Positions 60,602-64,000 of a stretch of DNA of 64,000 bases are shown here, piece by piece. The notes below the pieces were generated by a model. It was not told the DNA's origin and ran no database searches. It worked only from the letters and a program-made list of their open reading frames with translations. Both the position numbers and the translations under genes were made by a program. Position 1 is the stretch's first letter; each line of letters begins with the position of its first letter. Origin of the DNA: JADLHS01 sp039806955 (GTDB lineage Bacteria > Verrucomicrobiota > Verrucomicrobiia > Limisphaerales > JADLHS01); NCBI GenBank assembly GCA_039806955.1, contig JBDHQI010000009.1, forward strand, positions 76,014-140,013. The letters are read 5' to 3'.

Positions 60602-61567
60602 TTAGCTTTGCAAAACTTTACGCGCCGCCATGGCGATCGTGCGCGCGGTCGGACGATGCGCTGACCAGAGATTGGGATGATACGGTATCGGCGTGTCCTT
60701 GGCGTTAAGCCGGCGCGGCGGCGCGTCAAGCAAATCGAATCCTTCGCAAACCACGCGTGACACCACCTCCGCCGTCACCCCACCCCAGGGAAAGGCTTCT
60801 CCCACGCACAACAGCCGGCCGGTGCGCGCAACACTGGCCATGACGGTATCGGTATCCAGCGGCTTCACCGCGCGCAAATCCACCACTTCCACCTCCCAGC
60901 CTTCGCCGCGCAACTCATCGGTCGCCGCCAGCGATTCATGCACCATGGCGCTGTAGGTGACCAGCGTTAGATCACGGCCGGCCCGCGCAATGCGAGCTTT
61001 GTTGGCAGGCAACGCTTCCGTGGGCAACGCGTCCGCCTTGAGATGATAGTAAAGCAGTTTATGCTCACAAAAGATGACGGGATCATCAATGGCCACCGCC
61101 TCGAGCAACATGCTATAAGCATCCTCCACCGTGGCCGGAGTCAACACCACCAATCCGGGATAATGCGAATAGATGGTCTCCAACATCTGACTGTGAAAGG
61201 GGCCGCTACCCATCGTGCCACCGCACGGCAGTCGCACCGTCAATGGGCAGGAAACATTGGTCCGCCAAAACATGGTGGCGGCCTGATTGACGATCTGATT
61301 AAACGCGATGGTGGAAAAGTCGGCAAACTGCATCTCCAAAATGGGCCGCATCCCTTCCAATGCCGCGCCGATCGCCAACCCGGCCATGGCGTCTTCGCTG
61401 ATGGGCGAATCCAGAACGCGACCGGGAAATTGTTGCGCCAGTCCTTTGGTCGCCTTGAACGCGCCCCCAAACGCGCCGACGTCCTGTCCATAAATGAACA
61501 CGCGCGGATCGTCCGCCAGCGCGCGCGCCTGGGCCTCCCGAATGGCTTCCAAATAGGTGATGCTCAT
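60602..61567 (-). CDS. 2-oxoacid dehydrogenase E1 component, beta subunit
   Basis: 321 residues from the ATG at 61567, which overlaps the E1-alpha stop (ATGA); longer frames read into the E1-alpha gene. The transketolase-like subunit shows YGQDVGAFGGAFKATKGLAQQF, DSPISEDAMAGLAIGAALEGMRPI, VTYSAMVHESLAATDEL and DLRAVKPLDTDTV. Together with E1-alpha it decarboxylates pyruvate, acetoin or branched-chain oxoacids; specificity is not readable. Confidence 0.95.
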   Translation of the reverse strand: MSITYLEAIREAQARALADDPRVFIYGQDVGAFGGAFKATKGLAQQFPGRVLDSPISEDAMAGLAIGAALEGMRPILEMQFADFSTIAFNQIVNQAATMFWRTNVSCPLTVRLPCGGTMGSGPFHSQMLETIYSHYPGLVVLTPATVEDAYSMLLEAVAIDDPVIFCEHKLLYYHLKADALPTEALPANKARIARAGRDLTLVTYSAMVHESLAATDELRGEGWEVEVVDLRAVKPLDTDTVMASVARTGRLLCVGEAFPWGGVTAEVVSRVVCEGFDLLDAPPRRLNAKDTPIPYHPNLWSAHRPTARTIAMAARKVLQS

Positions 61568-62604
61568 CGTTCGGTTACGCCACCCTCCACCAGATATTGA
61601 CTCGACAAGGCGGACCAATAATTGGCGCTGAAGGGATCAGGACCGGGTTCGCGCTGGGCGGTAACCACGGCGGTCTCGACTTGTTGCGCCGCCTCCACCC
61701 GCCACTGTTCCAACTGTGCGGCATCCGCCCAGCCTTGTTGGAGTACAAACTTCTCCGCCAGTTTGAGACAGTCCCGGCCCAAGTCGGACGCCTTCAATTC
61801 CGCACCGATATAATGCGCGTCGTCATGTTCACCGTGACCGCATAAACGCAGCAACGGGGCAAGCACCAGTTGCGGGCCTTGATCCGCTCGAGCCCTGGCG
61901 ATGGCTTGGCCTACCACTCTCAAACAGGCCTCGAGATCGGTACCGTCCACTTCGTAACCCGCCACCCCGTACCCCGTCGCCCGGTCCAGCAGTGAGTTGC
62001 ACGCAAATTGCCGTTGAGTCGGAGTGGAATAAGCAAACTGGTTGTTGGCCACCACCATGACCAGCGGTAATTTCTCCACCGCCGCCTGGTTTAAGGCCTC
62101 ATGGAAAGATCCGGTGGAGGTGGCTCCCTCGCCACAGGAGGCCACGCCGACCGTGCCTTTGACGCCCCGCAGACGGCGCGCGAACAACCCGCCGTTCACC
62201 ACCGAGATCATTGCGCCCAAGTGACTGATCATCGCCAGCAATCCGCTCTGCGGACGCCCGCGATGCACGTTACCGTCCCGACCACGCATCGGCCCTAACG
62301 CGGAACCAAAATAAGTTCGGGCGGCATCCAGGATCGGTTCGTTAAACGCCAATCGCCCGGCCAGGTCTCGAATCAATGGCGCAAAAATATCGCCGGGGCG
62401 CAAATGAACGCCAATGGAGACACTCAACGCCTCCTGCCCGCGTCCGAGGAAGACTCCCCCCATGATCTTACCCGCGCGATAGAGACTCGCGAATTTTTCG
62501 TCCAATACCCGCGAGAGCAGCATGAACCGGAACGCTTTCAGATAAAATTCACATTCGGCTCCCGCCGCGGCGCTGATGGAAGGTTCCACTGCTGACTGAA
62601 CCAT
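61564..62604 (-). CDS. 2-oxoacid dehydrogenase E1 component, alpha subunit
   Basis: 346 residues. The thiamine-diphosphate motif is GEG (158-160) ... NN (187-188), a variant of GDGX24-27NN seen in acetoin- and branched-chain-type enzymes. IMGGVFLGRGQEALSVSIG and RDGNVHRG are typical of the subunit. First gene of the operon E1-alpha, E1-beta, E2, ferredoxin; no E3 is nearby, so a shared lipoamide dehydrogenase elsewhere is expected. Confidence 0.95.
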   Translation of the reverse strand: MVQSAVEPSISAAAGAECEFYLKAFRFMLLSRVLDEKFASLYRAGKIMGGVFLGRGQEALSVSIGVHLRPGDIFAPLIRDLAGRLAFNEPILDAARTYFGSALGPMRGRDGNVHRGRPQSGLLAMISHLGAMISVVNGGLFARRLRGVKGTVGVASCGEGATSTGSFHEALNQAAVEKLPLVMVVANNQFAYSTPTQRQFACNSLLDRATGYGVAGYEVDGTDLEACLRVVGQAIARARADQGPQLVLAPLLRLCGHGEHDDAHYIGAELKASDLGRDCLKLAEKFVLQQGWADAAQLEQWRVEAAQQVETAVVTAQREPGPDPFSANYWSALSSQYLVEGGVTER

Positions 62605-62791
62605 GTGATGATGCTACGATGTCGGCTCGAACCGGTGCAATGTTTCTTTCACCCTTCCGCACTTCTCATCCCGTCTCAAACTGGCCGCGCGAGGTCAATT
62701 ATGCCGATTGTTAATGAGAATTCGTATCCGAACTACTCTACAAAGCACGGTGGCTTACAAGAGCGGCTAAGGGGAAGAAAGCGGGAGGCGC

Positions 62792-63109
62792 TTAGCGGAT
62801 TTCCAGCACCCGAACCTCCTGCTCAATCCAGGTGAGGATTTGCGGAAGGTGCGGCATGAACCATTGACGCAACATTTGATTGGTCGCATTGCCGATGCGC
62901 AGCCAGACGATCACCGGACTGGTGTCTGTCTGTTGCGCGCGCGGGAAAGTCTTCGTCTTTGGTGATGAGGACCGCGCCGGTTTTCAGCGCGTGATTCCAG
63001 ATGTCAACGTCCTCGGCTTCGCGCAAGCCCACTTCCCGCACGGCCTTCCGGCCTCGCGCAGCCAGAGGGCCAGCGCGGGCGGCAGTTGGGCGTCAACGAG
63101 GAACTTCAC
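62792..63109 (-). pseudogene. DUF5615 (PIN-like) toxin with two compensating frameshifts
   Basis: The gene begins at GTG 63109 overlapping the DUF433 stop (GTGA) and ends at TAA 62792-62794. Reading gives KFLVDAQLPPALALWLREAG, then a frame change near 63045 into VREVGLREAEDVDIWNHALKTGAVLITKDEDFPAR, then a second change in the GCGCGC tract near 62940 into QQTDTSPVIVWLRIGNATNQMLRQWFMPHLPQIL. The first and last parts share a frame, so the two indels compensate, but the middle segment is shifted, removing the intact chain. DUF5615 toxins are PIN-fold nucleases paired with DUF433 antitoxins. Confidence 0.85.
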
Positions 63110-63333
63110 CGGGTGGCCACCAGAACTGGGTGATCGAGTTGGGCCGCCGCGTATTCAACGGAGGCTTGGATGTCCTCCGGCTGAAGGTCGGGATAGTCGG
63201 CCAGAATTTCCGCTTCGGGAACCCTGGCGGCCAACAGATCGAGTACGTCCTTGACGCGAATGCGCATGCCCCGGATGCAGGGGCGTCCACCGCATTGCTT
63301 GGGATTGAAGGTGATTCGATCCATGTATTTCAT
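63106..63333 (-). CDS. DUF433 antitoxin-like protein
   Basis: 75 residues from ATG 63333 (MKYMDRITFNPKQ); an upstream ATG at 63369 is possible. The sequence is that of the DUF433 family of helix-turn-helix antitoxins: ITFNPKQCGGRPCIRGMRIRVKDVLDLLAARVPEAEILADYP, ending VEYAAAQLDHPVLVATR. It overlaps the start of the DUF5615 toxin gene (GTGA) and would repress or neutralise it. With the toxin broken, it may survive as a remnant. Confidence 0.9.
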   Translation of the reverse strand: MKYMDRITFNPKQCGGRPCIRGMRIRVKDVLDLLAARVPEAEILADYPDLQPEDIQASVEYAAAQLDHPVLVATR

Positions 63334-63343
63334 ACGAGCTACC

Positions 63344-63500
63344 TTACTGGCTGGGCCGCTTTTTCTCAAGTTTTGCTTCCGCCTGCGGCAGCTCGACCGG
63401 GAGCGTCAGTCGCTGATCTTCAATCAACTTCTGGATGTTGACGTGGGTGTAAAACTTGGCGGCGTGGCGCGAGGGTCGGGAGAGACATTCCAACTTCAAA
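63344..63500 (-). other. Possible short coding fragment upstream of DUF433
   Basis: Minus-strand reading from about 63500 to the TAA at 63344-63346 gives about 50 residues (LECLSRPSRHAAKFYTHV ... AEAKLEKKRPSQ), with protein-like composition but no clear start. It may be a decayed gene end. No family recognised. Confidence 0.3.
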
Positions 63501-63640
63501 GCATCTCGGCTCTCCCGGACAGCGCGACGAACGACGCCACGGGCAGACGCACTTCTCCCTGGGGCGAAGCGGTCGCGTGCTGGCGCACTGCCTGGCCTTT
63601 CGTTCGCAAGCAGCGTGACAGCACGGGATCGCTTCGGGGG

Positions 63641-63862
63641 TTATTGTTGAGATTGCCTATGCCAAGGCATTGTCCAATGTTCTCCAAACTCCTCCAGATC
63701 GATTCCTCGTCCCTGCCCAATTAAAGTGCAAAGTGGCTCTTCGGGAAAGTCGTTCAACCGCAACTCAAACCTTTCGCCATCCATGACAGTGTAAAACAGA
63801 TAGCGGCTCTCCGATGAAGGTTTCCAGTCTATCGGACGTGTGATTAAGGTTTCCAGCGTCAT
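63641..63862 (-). CDS. Small hypothetical protein, coupled to a partial upstream gene
   Basis: 73 residues (MTLETLITRPIDWKPSSESRYLFYTVMDGERFELRLNDFPEEPLCTLI) with no recognised domain; the strand-like middle LFYTVMDGERFELRLNDF suggests a small alpha/beta protein. Its ATG overlaps the TGA of the gene entering from the right edge (ATGA), so translation is coupled. Such pairs of short genes often belong to toxin-antitoxin-like or similar modules, but that is conjecture. Confidence 0.6.
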   Translation of the reverse strand: MTLETLITRPIDWKPSSESRYLFYTVMDGERFELRLNDFPEEPLCTLIGQGRGIDLEEFGEHWTMPWHRQSQQ

Positions 63863-64000
63863 TCGATTCCAAACTCGGCATTGACCGCAGCGTTTGGCGT
63901 TAGCCCAAATTTTTCACAAAAGGCTTGAACGAAACCGCGGTGGGAGCGTCCGAAGGCTTGATTTAATTGAGCCCAATGAAGACACCCCGCACCGCTGCTT
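63859..64000 (-). CDS. Partial hypothetical gene (C-terminus only)
   Basis: The last 46 residues of a gene cut by the right edge, ending ...SHRGFVQAFCEKFGLTPNA...EFGIE at TGA 63859-63861, four bases overlapping the next gene. No family recognised from this short piece. Confidence 0.5.
   Translation of the reverse strand, partial: SSGAGCLHWAQLNQAFGRSHRGFVQAFCEKFGLTPNAAVNAEFGIE

Noticed and set aside
1..64000. CRISPR arrays, rRNA genes or complete insertion sequences
   Set aside because: No regularly spaced direct repeats with unique spacers, no rRNA-like sequence and no intact transposase gene were seen.

Overview
This 64 kb window looks like chromosomal DNA of a GC-rich Gram-negative bacterium, most likely a member of the Verrucomicrobiota (Limisphaerales/Pedosphaera-like). 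The basis is inference: many exported (beta/alpha)8-barrel hydrolases without SusC/SusD partners, a GH99/WbsX-type protein, a multiheme cytochrome fused to HEAT/TPR repeats, an RRM-Gly/Arg protein, DUF433/DUF5615 modules, and outer-membrane and lipopolysaccharide functions (beta-barrel protein, heptose kinase, LpoB-like lipoprotein). No CRISPR array, rRNA, intact transposon or prophage was seen. One tRNA gene (Arg, anticodon ACG) is present.

Layout. (1) 0-3.2 kb: a minus-strand CorA channel / PAS histidine kinase / NtrC-type sigma-54 activator operon, the activator being cut by the window edge. (2) 3.4-34.9 kb: a carbohydrate-degradation island. Minus-strand genes encode a putative barrel enzyme, a sialidase-like BNR protein, a GH5-like enzyme, a Tat-exported GH10 xylanase, a GH99/WbsX-like protein, an octaheme cytochrome with HEAT/TPR repeats and an MFS transporter. 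A plus-strand NlpC/P60 lipoprotein follows. Next come a second set: a 927-residue putative glycosidase (minus), then GH106 rhamnosidase-like, alpha/beta-hydrolase esterase-like and DUF5060/GH5-like proteins (plus), and a DUF4434 lipoprotein, a 1243-residue unknown and a GH42-like barrel protein (minus). Nearly all carry export signals, which suggests stepwise debranching, deacetylation and backbone cleavage of complex plant or algal heteropolysaccharide outside the cytoplasm.

(3) 35-51.4 kb: mostly housekeeping. It holds a membrane/beta-propeller gene with a one-base frameshift in a G6 run, alanine dehydrogenase overlapping a YihY-type protein, a glycine-zipper protein, an LpoB / COG3014 / YcfL-like lipoprotein cluster, a TPR-like protein, UMP kinase, MutM, an RRM protein with a clear terminator, an M20 peptidase, a GNAT enzyme, family-4 uracil-DNA glycosylase, a Ppx-type phosphatase and a DUF192 lipoprotein. 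(4) 51.5-53.3 kb: a small accessory patch beside tRNA-Arg(ACG), with a zeta-like toxin, a ParD-like antitoxin having a candidate operator, and an internally deleted tyrosine-recombinase remnant. (5) 53.5-58.4 kb: beta-barrel protein, ThiG, heptose-7-phosphate kinase, PanB and small unknowns, separated by a dispersed short repeat of the CCACAGATGAA type. (6) 58.4-62.6 kb: a translationally coupled 2-oxoacid dehydrogenase operon (E1-alpha, E1-beta, E2, thioredoxin-like [2Fe-2S] ferredoxin) and a downstream small membrane protein. (7) 62.8-64 kb: a DUF433 antitoxin with a DUF5615 toxin broken by two compensating frameshifts, then small unknown genes running off the edge.

The best candidates for undescribed biology are the large unclassified exported enzymes of the island, above all the 29.65-33.38 kb protein coupled to the DUF4434 lipoprotein and the 17.2-20.0 kb protein, and the octaheme cytochrome embedded among hydrolases. 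Several inverted repeats (49.6, 52.6, 58.3 and 58.8 kb) are good regulatory or structural candidates. Start codons were moved downstream of the longest reading frame wherever a signal peptide, ribosome-binding site or overlap supported it.
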